Positions 1 to 6,984 of a stretch of 18,086 nt of DNA are shown here, piece after piece; positions within the stretch are counted from its first letter, which is position 1, and each line of letters begins with the position of its first letter. This DNA is from PVC group bacterium. Lineage in GTDB: Bacteria > Verrucomicrobiota > Kiritimatiellia > SS1-B-03-39 > UBA6053. The translations under genes were made by a program, and so were the position numbers. Under the pieces are notes generated by a model. It saw only the letters and a program-made list of their open reading frames with translations, was not told the DNA's origin and ran no database searches. Where the stretch lies: contig PXDP01000396.1 in assembly GCA_003565035.1 (NCBI GenBank), positions 1 to 18,086 of the forward strand. The letters run 5' to 3'.

Positions 1-1433
1 AACGAATCCTGACGGATGGCGGACGGATAGCGCTGCGCAACCCAGCCGTTTTCATGCCGGGACCAGTCAAACAGCTCCAGCGAGCGGCGGGTCAGTGCAT
101 CATCGCGGGTCAGACAATAAAACGACAGTTCCGCCGTGTTGTCCCCCACATACGACAACTGTTCGTAGTAAGGACAATCGACCCACTGCTCATGGGCGCA
201 GTGCTCCAGTCCGGCGACCAGCAGCGGCCACATCTCATTCAGTTCAGGACGGTCGCAGGAAAATTCGCCCTCCGCCCTGAACGGAAATCCCGTGCGCCGC
301 ACCAAAAAAGCCTCCAGCCGCAACGGCTCCGCCGCCGTGCGCAGGATCAGCCGCAGATACCGCCCTGAACGCCACCAGAACGCGGGCAAATCCCTGTTGT
401 TTTCCCCGCTCGGCCGCCAACGGTCTCCGAATCCGTGAAACACTTTGCCCTCCACCCTGTCCCGCTGCCCCTTGAAAGTCTCCGGCTGCACCGCCCGCCC
501 AGAGACGGCCTCGAACAGACTTTCCGCCCATTCCAGCGAAAGCTCCGCCCCGAGCCCCCCGGAAACCCTCAGCTCCGGATATCCGCACACATAGGTCTCC
601 AAATCGATCAGGCATTCAATTTCCCGCTCCGGTGGCAGAACAAAGGCCCCGGAATTGCCACGCAGGAAAGCCTGAACTTCCGCCATTGACGGATCTCCCG
701 GGTCTGAAAGCATCCACGGTGCCTCCCGCACCGGCACCCGAAGCGCCCGCACTGTACAGGGTTGAAAACGTTCCGACCGCTGTTCCGGCAGCCGGCTCGG
801 ATGCATCCGCCACCCACGCGGGCGTGCGCCATAGCGTTCATGTTCCTCCGGCGGACGGAGGACAGCCATTGGAACCGCACGGCTCTGGCGGTCCCAGGCG
901 GTCATATCGATGTCAAACGAAGGCCCCACCACATGGAATCCGCACAGGTCAGGTTTCACACAGGACACCGCTTCTGAAACATCCTCGGCCGACCAGTCCG
1001 CCTTTCCGGTGGTCAGCAGCGCATCCAGCAGGCCTTCGCCCTTGAGCACAAACCCCGGACGATGAGTGCACTGGGCCAGAGGCGCAAGCCCTTCCGGCAG
1101 CCACCAAAGCCGCAGCTCCAGTTCAAGCGGCTCCCCCTCTGACTCCAGCTCATATCCGGCCACCGACCAGTGGTTCAGATCCGAACGGTCCGGCCCCAGG
1201 GCGCAGAACTTCCCGTTGATCCAAAGTTGATACCGCTGATCTGCAGACAGATAAAAACGGTGTTTGCCTCCGGGCAGCTCAAGCCGGCGTTTCAGGCGTA
1301 AAAAAAGAGACCTCGCCGTGTCCACCTTCTCCGGACCGATCCACGCCGCCCGCTCAATCGGCAGATCCGCGCTCATGCCCGCCCAGAGAGGATGCCGGTC
1401 GAGGCTGTCTGTATAAAACCGCTTTAAAATCAT
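1..1433 (-). CDS. GH78-like alpha-L-rhamnosidase, N-terminal 477 residues (runs off left edge)
   Basis: Reading the minus strand from ATG at 1433 gives one uninterrupted frame to base 1, so the gene continues beyond the window. Residues about 62-81 (SADQRYQLWINGKFCALGP) match the N-terminal beta-domain of GH78 rhamnosidases. From about residue 390 the (alpha/alpha)6 barrel begins and carries VDCPYYEQLSYVGDN. D419, E424 and D431 have the same spacing (+5, +12) as the sugar-binding acidic residues Asp567, Glu572 and Asp579 described for Bacillus GH78 RhaB. The general-acid Glu lies further C-terminal and is not in the window. The family releases alpha-L-rhamnose from pectic or glycoside substrates by inversion. 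There is no signal peptide (the protein begins MILKRFYTDS), so it is probably cytoplasmic. It is divergent from the GH28 gene, which fits joint action on rhamnogalacturonan. No Shine-Dalgarno is visible and a -10 box sits 6 nt from the ATG. Family assignment is firm; substrate is inferred. Confidence 0.88.
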   Translation of the reverse strand, partial: MILKRFYTDSLDRHPLWAGMSADLPIERAAWIGPEKVDTARSLFLRLKRRLELPGGKHRFYLSADQRYQLWINGKFCALGPDRSDLNHWSVAGYELESEGEPLELELRLWWLPEGLAPLAQCTHRPGFVLKGEGLLDALLTTGKADWSAEDVSEAVSCVKPDLCGFHVVGPSFDIDMTAWDRQSRAVPMAVLRPPEEHERYGARPRGWRMHPSRLPEQRSERFQPCTVRALRVPVREAPWMLSDPGDPSMAEVQAFLRGNSGAFVLPPEREIECLIDLETYVCGYPELRVSGGLGAELSLEWAESLFEAVSGRAVQPETFKGQRDRVEGKVFHGFGDRWRPSGENNRDLPAFWWRSGRYLRLILRTAAEPLRLEAFLVRRTGFPFRAEGEFSCDRPELNEMWPLLVAGLEHCAHEQWVDCPYYEQLSYVGDNTAELSFYCLTRDDALTRRSLELFDWSRHENGWVAQRYPSAIRQDS

Positions 1434-1439
1434 GCGGCT

Positions 1440-1468
1440 ATCTTAAACTGGGGCATCCCATGAATCAA
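1440..1468 (-). promoter_or_regulatory. Candidate promoter of the GH78 gene, predicted leaderless
   Basis: On the minus strand TTGATT (1468-1463) and TAAGAT (1445-1440) are separated by exactly 17 nt. Only 6 nt separate the -10 from the ATG at 1433, which puts the expected transcription start on the A of the start codon. No ribosome-binding site is present. The hexamers each match the sigma-70 consensus at four positions, so this is plausible but unproven. Confidence 0.4.
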
Positions 1469-1494
1469 CGTCCCTGCGCTCCCGCCCTGAAAAT

Positions 1495-1504
1495 CTGATA
1501 TGAT
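1495..1504 (+). promoter_or_regulatory. CTGATATGAT motif, copy 1 (GH78/GH28 intergenic)
   Basis: Exact CTGATATGAT between the divergent GH78 and GH28 genes, embedded in the 12-mer ATCTGATATGAT that recurs exactly at 9776-9787 on the other strand. It also reads as an extended -10 (TGA followed by TATGAT), which would start GH28 transcription near 1511. That would make the upstream ATG at 1500 unusable. It is one of five related intergenic copies in the window. Confidence 0.5.
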
Positions 1505-1553
1505 TAAGAAATCCGGAGATCGCGGCCACCGCTTCTCTTTGCAAAAAAAGGGG

Positions 1554-2819
1554 ATGCAGATCACCCTACCCTTCTCCGGCAGCAACGCCCTCCAGACCCT
1601 CCGGATTCAAAACGCCATCGACACCTGTGCCGCCGCCGGCGGAGGCACGGTCGTCCTCGAACCGGGCCTTCACCGCACCGGCACGCTTCACCTGCGCTCC
1701 AACATCACCCTGCATCTTGAGGCCGGTGCGGTCCTGCAGGGCTCCGAAGATCTGGCAGACTATCCGCCCCTGGCGTTTCAGCACAACGAATTTCCGGTCA
1801 CCCGCGCCCTGCTCTGGGCCATGGGCGAACAGAATATCGCCCTGACCGGCTTCGGCCGCATCGATTTCCGTGGCTCCTCCTTTATGCAACTGGACACGCC
1901 CGACACCCGGGGGCCGGGCGGGGATGATCTTTCCCGTTTGCCGGAGGTGCTGCGACGGGAGGCGGTGGTCGTGGCAAACGAACGCCCCACCCAGCCGGTC
2001 TTTCTGCACGAATGCGGGCGGGTGCGCATCGAAAACATCGAGCTGGTGGATGCCCCCTGCTGGACAATCACCCTGAGCTGCTGCAACGACGCGCAGGTCC
2101 GCGGCATCTCCGTGCGCAATTCACTGGTGGTCCCCAACTGCGACGGCGTCAACATCAGCGCCAGCCGCAACGTGACCGTGACCGGATGCAATTTCCACTG
2201 CGCCGATGATTGTGTCGCCGTGGTGGGGATCACCCGCTGGGAACAGGTGTGCGAAAACATCCTCATTTCCGACTGCACCATGGTGTCGCGCTCCTGCGCG
2301 GTGCGCGTCGGACATCTGGCCAGCCGGGTGCGCAACGTGCAGATCCACCATCTCATCCTCTCCGAAGGCAACCGCGGCATCGGCATTTTCGCCGGCGACG
2401 GCGGCAGCGTGGAAAACATCCAGGCCGACCACCTGATCCTCAAGACGCATCTCTACGCCGGTTTCTGGTGGGGCAAAGGCGAACCGCTGATTCTCTCCGC
2501 CGCCGACAGCAGCGGCACTATCCGCAATGTGCGCGTCTCGCAGGTGCAGGCGCAGAGCGAAGGGTCCATTGTCATCGCCGGGAAGGAGGACAACGTCACC
2601 GGCATTGTGCTGGAAGACTGGGATCTGACCCTTGTGCCCTGCGAAACGCGGCGGCATCTCGGCAACTGGATCGACCTGCAGCCCGCCGAATGCCGTCCCC
2701 TGAAGGCCAACCGCTTCCCCTGGCTCTACCGGGAAGGCGTGGAGGATATCACCCTGCGGGAGGTTCAGGTTCATCCCGGGGCCGCCGAGACGGCGGGGTA
2801 TGAAATTTCACCTCTCTGA
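1554..2819 (+). CDS. GH28 family glycoside hydrolase (polygalacturonase/rhamnogalacturonase type), cytoplasmic
   Basis: A right-handed parallel beta-helix hydrolase of 421 aa. The N-terminus (about residues 17-65) has the GH28 signature of an AIDTCAAAGGGTVVLEPG-type segment followed by LHLEAGAVLQGS. The catalytic motifs are in order: NCDG (195-198), ADDCVAV (DD at 218-219), VGH (253-254) and RGIGI (274-278). The classical RIK triad at the last site is replaced by RGIG, as in some divergent GH28 branches. The family hydrolyses alpha-linked galacturonate residues of pectin; exact specificity cannot be read. No signal peptide is present, unusual for a polygalacturonase acting on polymer, so it probably trims imported oligosaccharides. 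An in-frame ATG at 1500 would add 18 residues, but it falls inside a -10-like box and the added segment is not family-like, so 1554 is preferred. The Shine-Dalgarno is poor either way. Confidence 0.88.
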   Translation: MQITLPFSGSNALQTLRIQNAIDTCAAAGGGTVVLEPGLHRTGTLHLRSNITLHLEAGAVLQGSEDLADYPPLAFQHNEFPVTRALLWAMGEQNIALTGFGRIDFRGSSFMQLDTPDTRGPGGDDLSRLPEVLRREAVVVANERPTQPVFLHECGRVRIENIELVDAPCWTITLSCCNDAQVRGISVRNSLVVPNCDGVNISASRNVTVTGCNFHCADDCVAVVGITRWEQVCENILISDCTMVSRSCAVRVGHLASRVRNVQIHHLILSEGNRGIGIFAGDGGSVENIQADHLILKTHLYAGFWWGKGEPLILSAADSSGTIRNVRVSQVQAQSEGSIVIAGKEDNVTGIVLEDWDLTLVPCETRRHLGNWIDLQPAECRPLKANRFPWLYREGVEDITLREVQVHPGAAETAGYEISPL

Positions 2820-2917
2820 AAGTATCCGCGGCAAGTGTCCGACGAGGTAGTGGGGAAGGTTCAGAAGCGTGTAGGTTACAAATCATTTAAACACGTTCTT
2901 TTCATAACTTAATGTAT

Positions 2918-2935
2918 AAAACAACGCGTTGTTTT
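2918..2935. promoter_or_regulatory. 18-bp perfect palindrome, candidate operator
   Basis: AAAACAACGCGTTGTTTT is a perfect even palindrome centred on CG. Even palindromes with a central CG are typical of LacI-type and AraR-type (GntR winged-helix) regulators. The GntR/LacI hybrid encoded at 11554-12540 is therefore a candidate binder, but any family member in the genome could be. A TATAAA sequence at 2915-2920 overlaps its left edge. Confidence 0.55.
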
Positions 2936-3011
2936 GTCAAATAGTTTTAAATGCCTTCATGGAGTGCTAAAAGTCACTTCACAGGTTGCCATGACAAAGG
3001 CCACGATTCAT

Positions 3012-3028
3012 TTTCCGATGATCGGAAA
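3012..3028. promoter_or_regulatory. Palindrome TTTCCGAT-G-ATCGGAAA, operator copy 1
   Basis: Eight-base arms (TTTCCGAT and ATCGGAAA) flank a single central G at 3020. It is the distal member of a tandem pair upstream of the GH94 gene. The left arm is preceded by a further T that is unpaired on the right side. Confidence 0.6.
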
Positions 3029-3040
3029 CGCCGCCGGGCA

Positions 3041-3061
3041 GTTTTCCGATGATCGGAAAAC
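3041..3061. promoter_or_regulatory. Palindrome TTTTCCGAT-G-ATCGGAAAA, operator copy 2
   Basis: Nine-base arms around a central G at 3051, extended by one more G/C pair at 3041/3061. The centre lies 31 bp from that of copy 1, close to three helical turns, so two bound dimers would face the same side of the DNA. It abuts the CTGATATGTT box at 3061-3070. If that box is a -10, this site covers the -15 to -35 zone, as expected for a repressor site. Confidence 0.65.
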
Positions 3062-3070
3062 TGATATGTT
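3061..3070 (+). promoter_or_regulatory. CTGATATGTT motif, copy 2 (upstream of GH94)
   Basis: Nine of ten bases match CTGATATGAT, in the same orientation as the downstream gene. It shares AACTGATATG with the copy at 17185-17194. Read as an extended -10 (TGA followed by TATGTT) it would start transcription near 3077, leaving a 44-nt leader before the ATG at 3121. Confidence 0.45.
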
Positions 3071-3120
3071 CTTGAATTTGCGTGTTTGCGCCATGGCTTT
3101 TCGTGCCGTTTATTGTCTGT

Positions 3121-5448
3121 ATGAATCATTCACCCACAACATTCGGCAGCTTCAGCGGAGAATCCGCCTTCCGGATCACCAACCCGGCCACGCCCCGCGC
3201 GTTCGATAATTTTCTCTGGAACGAGGCGGTGATGAGCTGCGTGCAGCAGACCGGTGCCGGCACTCTCGACATCCAGCCCGGCCGCGAACAGGCCATTCAG
3301 GTCTTCACCGGTGTGGGGCGCGTCTGTGACATCGAAGCCTTCGGCCGTGATCATCTCATGAGCCGGCTGATCTACATCCGCGACAACAAGACCGGAGCCT
3401 TTTGGAACGTGGGATGGGAACCGGTGCGCGCCGCCTATAATCACTATGCCTGCGAACACGGATTGGGCTACACTCGGATCGAATCGGAAACCAACGGCAT
3501 CGCCGCCTCGCTGCTCATCGTGGTGCCGCCCGGCGACGCACCGGTGGAGCAGTGGCACCTGGAGCTGCGCAACCGTTCCGGCGCAACCCGTGATCTGACC
3601 GTCTTCGCCTACAATCAAATCCAGCTCGGATATAAGTGGGGTTTCGAAAGTTACGGGGACATGCTCTATCGCGGCGCCTGGTTCGATCCGGCCTGCAAGG
3701 GCATGATCCTTCAGAAACATCCTTATGTCGCGCCACATCAGCATTTGACCGCGTTTTTCGGTGCTGATCGCATGCCGGACGGTCACGACGGCAGCCGCAG
3801 GCTCTTTGTGGGCGACTACAACACCCTCGCCGCTCCTGAGGCTGTCGTCAAAGGCGTTTGCACCAACACGCCGGGGTCCTGCGAGGCCACCATCGCCGCC
3901 CTGCAGTTCAATCTGACCCTGACCCCGGATCAGCAAGAAAGCATCGGGTTTGTGGTTGGACTCACCGACTCCGAAGCAAACGCCGCCGCCCTCTGTCGGC
4001 AGTACGCCGGCACCGCGCGGGAGGCCCTGACAGCGGTCCGCCTGGCGGCGAAAGCCCGTCACGACCGCAACACCGTGCAAACGCCCGATCCACAGTTCGA
4101 CCGGCTGATGAACGACTGGCTCAAGCAGCAGACGCTGTTCGGCGCGACCTGGTGCCGCTGGGGCTACATGGGCTATCGCGATATTGTTCAGCACGGCATG
4201 GGGGTCTGTTCTTTCGCGCCGGAACGCACCCGTGAGATCCTCATCGAGGCCTGCGCTCATATGAAGCGCGACGGCATGGCCCTGCGCGGTTGGAATCCGG
4301 TGGACACCAAACCCTACAGCGACAGCACCCTCTGGCTCGTCTACACCCTCACCGCCTACCTGAAAGAAACCGGAGATTTTGAGCTGCTGACCGAGTCCGT
4401 GCCGTGGTTCGACGGCGGGGAGGCCTCCCTGCTCGAGCACATCGAAACCGCCATGCGGACCCTGGAGGACAACAAGGGTGCCCACGGACTTTGTCTGATC
4501 CGCTTCGGCGACTGGAACGACTCGCTCACCAACATCGGCCGCGACGGCAAAGGCGAAAGCGTCTGGCTCTCCATGGCCTATGTGCACGCCATGGACCTGC
4601 TGGCGGAACTCTTCGCGCACCGCATGGACGACAACCGCGCGTATGCCTATACACAACGCGCCGAAATCATGCGCGAAGCGCTTCGGGATCAGGCATGGGA
4701 CGGCGACTGGTACGTCCGCTGTTTTGATGACCGCGGCGAACCCGTGGGGTCGGCAAGCAATGCAGAGGGCCGCATCTATCTGAACCCGCAAAGCTGGGCG
4801 CTGATCAGCGGCATTGCCGATGAGGCGCAGCGGGACAAACTGCTGGCCGCCTGCCGCGAACATCTGCTGACCCCGGCGGGCTACCGCCTGCTGTATCCGC
4901 CCTATCTGACGCGCAACGATCATATCGGGCGGATCAGCTATCTGGAACCGGGCATCTGCGAAAACGGCACCGTGTATTCGCATGTGAATGCCTTCCTGTT
5001 TCTGGCGCAGCTCAAAGAGGGCATGGCGGACGAAGCGTACGAGACGTTCCGGCTCCTCAGCCCCGGCTATGCCGAAACCCCGGACAGCCCCAAATGCGCC
5101 GTGCCGCCCTACATCTATGCCAACGCGTATTACGCGCCCGAGCACCGGAACAACGCGCTGCAGGCGGAGTTCACCTGGGTCACCGGCTCCGTGGCCTGGT
5201 GGCTGGAGGCGGCCATGGAACACCTGATCGGAGTGCGGCGCGGATACAGCGGACTCACCGTCCGGCCCGCTCTGCCCTCCTCCTGGGATCGCGCCTCTCT
5301 GCGGCGCACCTTCCGCGGCAAAGAATTCGAAATCCACATCCAGCGCACCGGCACCCCGTCACTCCGGCTGAACGGTGCCCTCCTGGCTGACACCCTGATT
5401 CCGCTTGACGACTGCGCCCCCACGAACCAGATAGAGGTGACCCTATGA
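3121..5448 (+). CDS. GH94 family glycoside phosphorylase (cellobiose/chitobiose phosphorylase-like)
   Basis: A 775-aa cytoplasmic enzyme of typical GH94 length. An N-terminal beta-sandwich (about 1-280, beginning GSFSGESAFRITNPATPRA) is followed by the (alpha/alpha)6 barrel. Diagnostic segments are GYRDIVQHGMGV, the DWND motif at 464-467 carrying the catalytic general-acid Asp, AWDGDWYVRCFDDRG, ICENGTVYSHVNAF and TWVTGSVAWWLEA. The family phosphorolyses beta-linked disaccharides, giving a sugar 1-phosphate plus a free sugar and saving ATP. Which disaccharide cannot be told, and a beta-linked product is not an obvious fit with GH28/GH78. ATG 3121 is preferred over a GTG at 3082, whose extra 13 residues are hydrophobic and not family-like; no clear Shine-Dalgarno precedes either. 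It overlaps the pseudopilin start by 4 bp, so the two are probably translationally coupled. The operon is preceded by tandem operator-like palindromes. Confidence 0.9.
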   Translation: MNHSPTTFGSFSGESAFRITNPATPRAFDNFLWNEAVMSCVQQTGAGTLDIQPGREQAIQVFTGVGRVCDIEAFGRDHLMSRLIYIRDNKTGAFWNVGWEPVRAAYNHYACEHGLGYTRIESETNGIAASLLIVVPPGDAPVEQWHLELRNRSGATRDLTVFAYNQIQLGYKWGFESYGDMLYRGAWFDPACKGMILQKHPYVAPHQHLTAFFGADRMPDGHDGSRRLFVGDYNTLAAPEAVVKGVCTNTPGSCEATIAALQFNLTLTPDQQESIGFVVGLTDSEANAAALCRQYAGTAREALTAVRLAAKARHDRNTVQTPDPQFDRLMNDWLKQQTLFGATWCRWGYMGYRDIVQHGMGVCSFAPERTREILIEACAHMKRDGMALRGWNPVDTKPYSDSTLWLVYTLTAYLKETGDFELLTESVPWFDGGEASLLEHIETAMRTLEDNKGAHGLCLIRFGDWNDSLTNIGRDGKGESVWLSMAYVHAMDLLAELFAHRMDDNRAYAYTQRAEIMREALRDQAWDGDWYVRCFDDRGEPVGSASNAEGRIYLNPQSWALISGIADEAQRDKLLAACREHLLTPAGYRLLYPPYLTRNDHIGRISYLEPGICENGTVYSHVNAFLFLAQLKEGMADEAYETFRLLSPGYAETPDSPKCAVPPYIYANAYYAPEHRNNALQAEFTWVTGSVAWWLEAAMEHLIGVRRGYSGLTVRPALPSSWDRASLRRTFRGKEFEIHIQRTGTPSLRLNGALLADTLIPLDDCAPTNQIEVTL

Positions 5449-6290
5449 AGCATCCACCGCCCCCCCACAAAACGAACCGAGACTCACAGGGCTTCACCCT
5501 GATCGAAATGCTGGTGGTGATTGCGATCATCATTATCCTCGCGTCCCTGCTCCAGCCGGGCATCCAGAATGCGCTGGAACGCGGCCGTCTGGCAGGATGC
5601 ATGAGCAATATGCGCCAGCAGGGTGTCGCGGTGATGGCCTTCGCAGCGGAGAACAACCAGAGTCTGCCAAGGTATCAGAGTCGGCCGCCGGCAAATCACA
5701 ACTCCTGGGGGCATGAAAACATTGGCTGGGAGCGGGCCCTGATCCGCTATTTGGACGACAATGCGCCGGATGAACCCAACGTGGCCACCGGAAACCCCGT
5801 GTTTATCTGCCCGTCCAGCAGCATTACCTGGGATCCCACCATCCGTTACATGGGGCGCCCCGGCGGTAATTACCGTCACCGGGGCGTGCCCAATAACGCG
5901 GCAGCCAATGCGTATGCCGGTTTGTTTTACAACTATCAGGCCTCACCGCTCAATACGGGTCGTGCCGATCCCAATGCCGCGATTATCCGAATGAGTTTTT
6001 ATATGTATCCCGCAACCCAGCCGCTGCAATGGTGTTCGCAGCGGTTCTCCAACGATTCGCAAATTGACTACAACACCAATACCCTGGGTGCGCTGAGCTG
6101 GCATAACCGAAGACGCCCCACCCTGTTTATGGACGGCAGTGTCATGGTGCTGACCCGGTCAATCCACAATACTATCGATGAACAGGTCATGGTTCGCGCC
6201 AGTCATCCCGACAACATCAATCACAGCCATCTCATGGGCATGTTCGGAAACGCGGGAGCCTTCAGCCTCAGACTCAGAGACGGAGAGTGA
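5445..6290 (+). CDS. Pseudopilin with prepilin cleavage motif and C-terminal H-X9-DG motif
   Basis: 281 aa. A short basic leader ends at G16, then FTLIE (cleavage after G16, E21 as the conserved +5 Glu) and a hydrophobic helix to about residue 38. This is the type IV pilin/type II secretion pseudopilin N-terminus processed by prepilin peptidase. Near the C-terminus, H220 is followed by exactly nine residues and then D230-G231, the H-X9-DG motif of the large pseudopilin families of Planctomycetes, Verrucomicrobia and relatives. The part between has no recognised catalytic motif. Its ATGA overlap with the GH94 stop, with GAGGTGA just upstream, indicates coupling. A role at the cell surface in attachment, secretion or substrate handling for a carbohydrate system is inferred only. 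No other pilus or secretion gene is in the window. Confidence 0.88.
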   Translation: MKHPPPPHKTNRDSQGFTLIEMLVVIAIIIILASLLQPGIQNALERGRLAGCMSNMRQQGVAVMAFAAENNQSLPRYQSRPPANHNSWGHENIGWERALIRYLDDNAPDEPNVATGNPVFICPSSSITWDPTIRYMGRPGGNYRHRGVPNNAAANAYAGLFYNYQASPLNTGRADPNAAIIRMSFYMYPATQPLQWCSQRFSNDSQIDYNTNTLGALSWHNRRRPTLFMDGSVMVLTRSIHNTIDEQVMVRASHPDNINHSHLMGMFGNAGAFSLRLRDGE

Positions 6291-6293
6291 GCC

Positions 6294-6971
6294 ATGTACA
6301 CGCTTCTGTTGATTGTCTTTCTGATTCTGTCGGGCGGTTTGCTCTTTCTGCTGAAATCCAATCCGGGCCTGAAACCCGCCGCCTGCGCGCTGCCGGTGTT
6401 GGCTCTGCTTCTTTTCGTATTCCGGCCCTCCCCCTCCGCCCGGACACCGGCAACCCACACCCGCTTTCAAAGACAGATCGCGGCCCGGACCGGCGAACAA
6501 CTGGCTCTGGCACTGCGCCTGCACCTTTCCGGACCGGGTCCGGTTTTGGTTTTTCATCCGGAAAACACCTCCACCGCATTCGGGCAACTGCACGGTGCCC
6601 GCCTGCTGGACGGAATCGAACAGCCCTTCAACCTGGAGAACCGGTCCGTCACATTTTATCCGCTGCCGGAGATGATGTATGTGGATCTGCCCACCCTGAA
6701 TCAGGCGCTGATGGAAAATCCCGGCACGGCGGGCATCATCCTTGCCGGCCTGCAAATTATGAGTGACGATGAGATGCGCACCGCCGATCTTCCGCCGATC
6801 GTCCTGAGCGATCTTGGCGATCCCGCCTCCTCGGAATGGGCCCTTGAACACGGCGTGGCGGTTGCGGCGCTTTTTCATCAGGATACGGCGCAGCCGGTAC
6901 AGAACAACATCAGACCCGAGGACTATTTCGACACCCGCCTTGAATTCCGCTTCGCAGCCGGGAACCCATGA
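6294..6971 (+). CDS. Unknown membrane-anchored protein, 225 aa
   Basis: Not recognised. Two hydrophobic segments (about residues 2-20 and 27-44) sit at the N-terminus, followed by a soluble region of about 180 residues. That region contains the stretches HPENTSTAFGQLHGARLLDG, LPEMMYVDLPTLNQAL and GTAGIILAGLQIM. No catalytic or metal-binding motif is evident. The start ATG follows the pseudopilin stop by 3 nt, with a GGAGAG Shine-Dalgarno at the end of the pseudopilin gene, so it is the last gene of the GH94-pseudopilin operon. The gene ends 13 bp before the stop of the convergent glycosidase. By position it may assist or anchor the pseudopilin; nothing in the sequence proves this. Confidence 0.7.
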   Translation: MYTLLLIVFLILSGGLLFLLKSNPGLKPAACALPVLALLLFVFRPSPSARTPATHTRFQRQIAARTGEQLALALRLHLSGPGPVLVFHPENTSTAFGQLHGARLLDGIEQPFNLENRSVTFYPLPEMMYVDLPTLNQALMENPGTAGIILAGLQIMSDDEMRTADLPPIVLSDLGDPASSEWALEHGVAVAALFHQDTAQPVQNNIRPEDYFDTRLEFRFAAGNP

Positions 6972-6984
6972 AATCCGAAAAGGG

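Larger units (their letters stand above)
2820..3120. other. 301-bp non-coding regulatory region upstream of the GH94 operon
   Basis: No credible gene lies here. Bases 2820-2890 show nothing recognisable, not even a clear terminator after the GH28 stop. The remainder is AT-richer than the flanking genes. It holds an 18-bp palindrome, two copies of a TTTTCCGAT/ATCGGAAAA palindrome and a CTGATATGTT box, all upstream of the start at 3121. This density suggests at least two DNA-binding regulators act on the GH94-pseudopilin operon. Confidence 0.6.

Noticed and set aside
54..1045. Several plus- and minus-strand frames of 60-140 codons in the first kilobase
   Set aside because: All are shadows of the GH78 gene, whose frame is open from 1433 through the left edge and carries conserved motifs.
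3082..3120. GTG start adding 13 hydrophobic residues to GH94, possibly a signal anchor
   Set aside because: GH94 phosphorylases are cytosolic and the mature-like sequence begins right after ATG 3121; the extension has no ribosome-binding site.
2934..3209. 91-codon plus-strand frame between GH28 and GH94
   Set aside because: It begins at a TTG without a ribosome-binding site, spans the palindromic operators and overlaps the start of GH94 in another frame.
3130..5337. 735-codon minus-strand open frame opposite GH94
   Set aside because: Antisense shadow of a recognised GH94 protein; no domain, signal or ribosome-binding site.
6972..6984. Terminator between the convergent unknown membrane protein and 905-aa glycosidase genes
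   Set aside because: Only 13 bp separate the stops and the nearby AGGGTT/AGCCCT match is too tight to form a convincing stem with a T-run.
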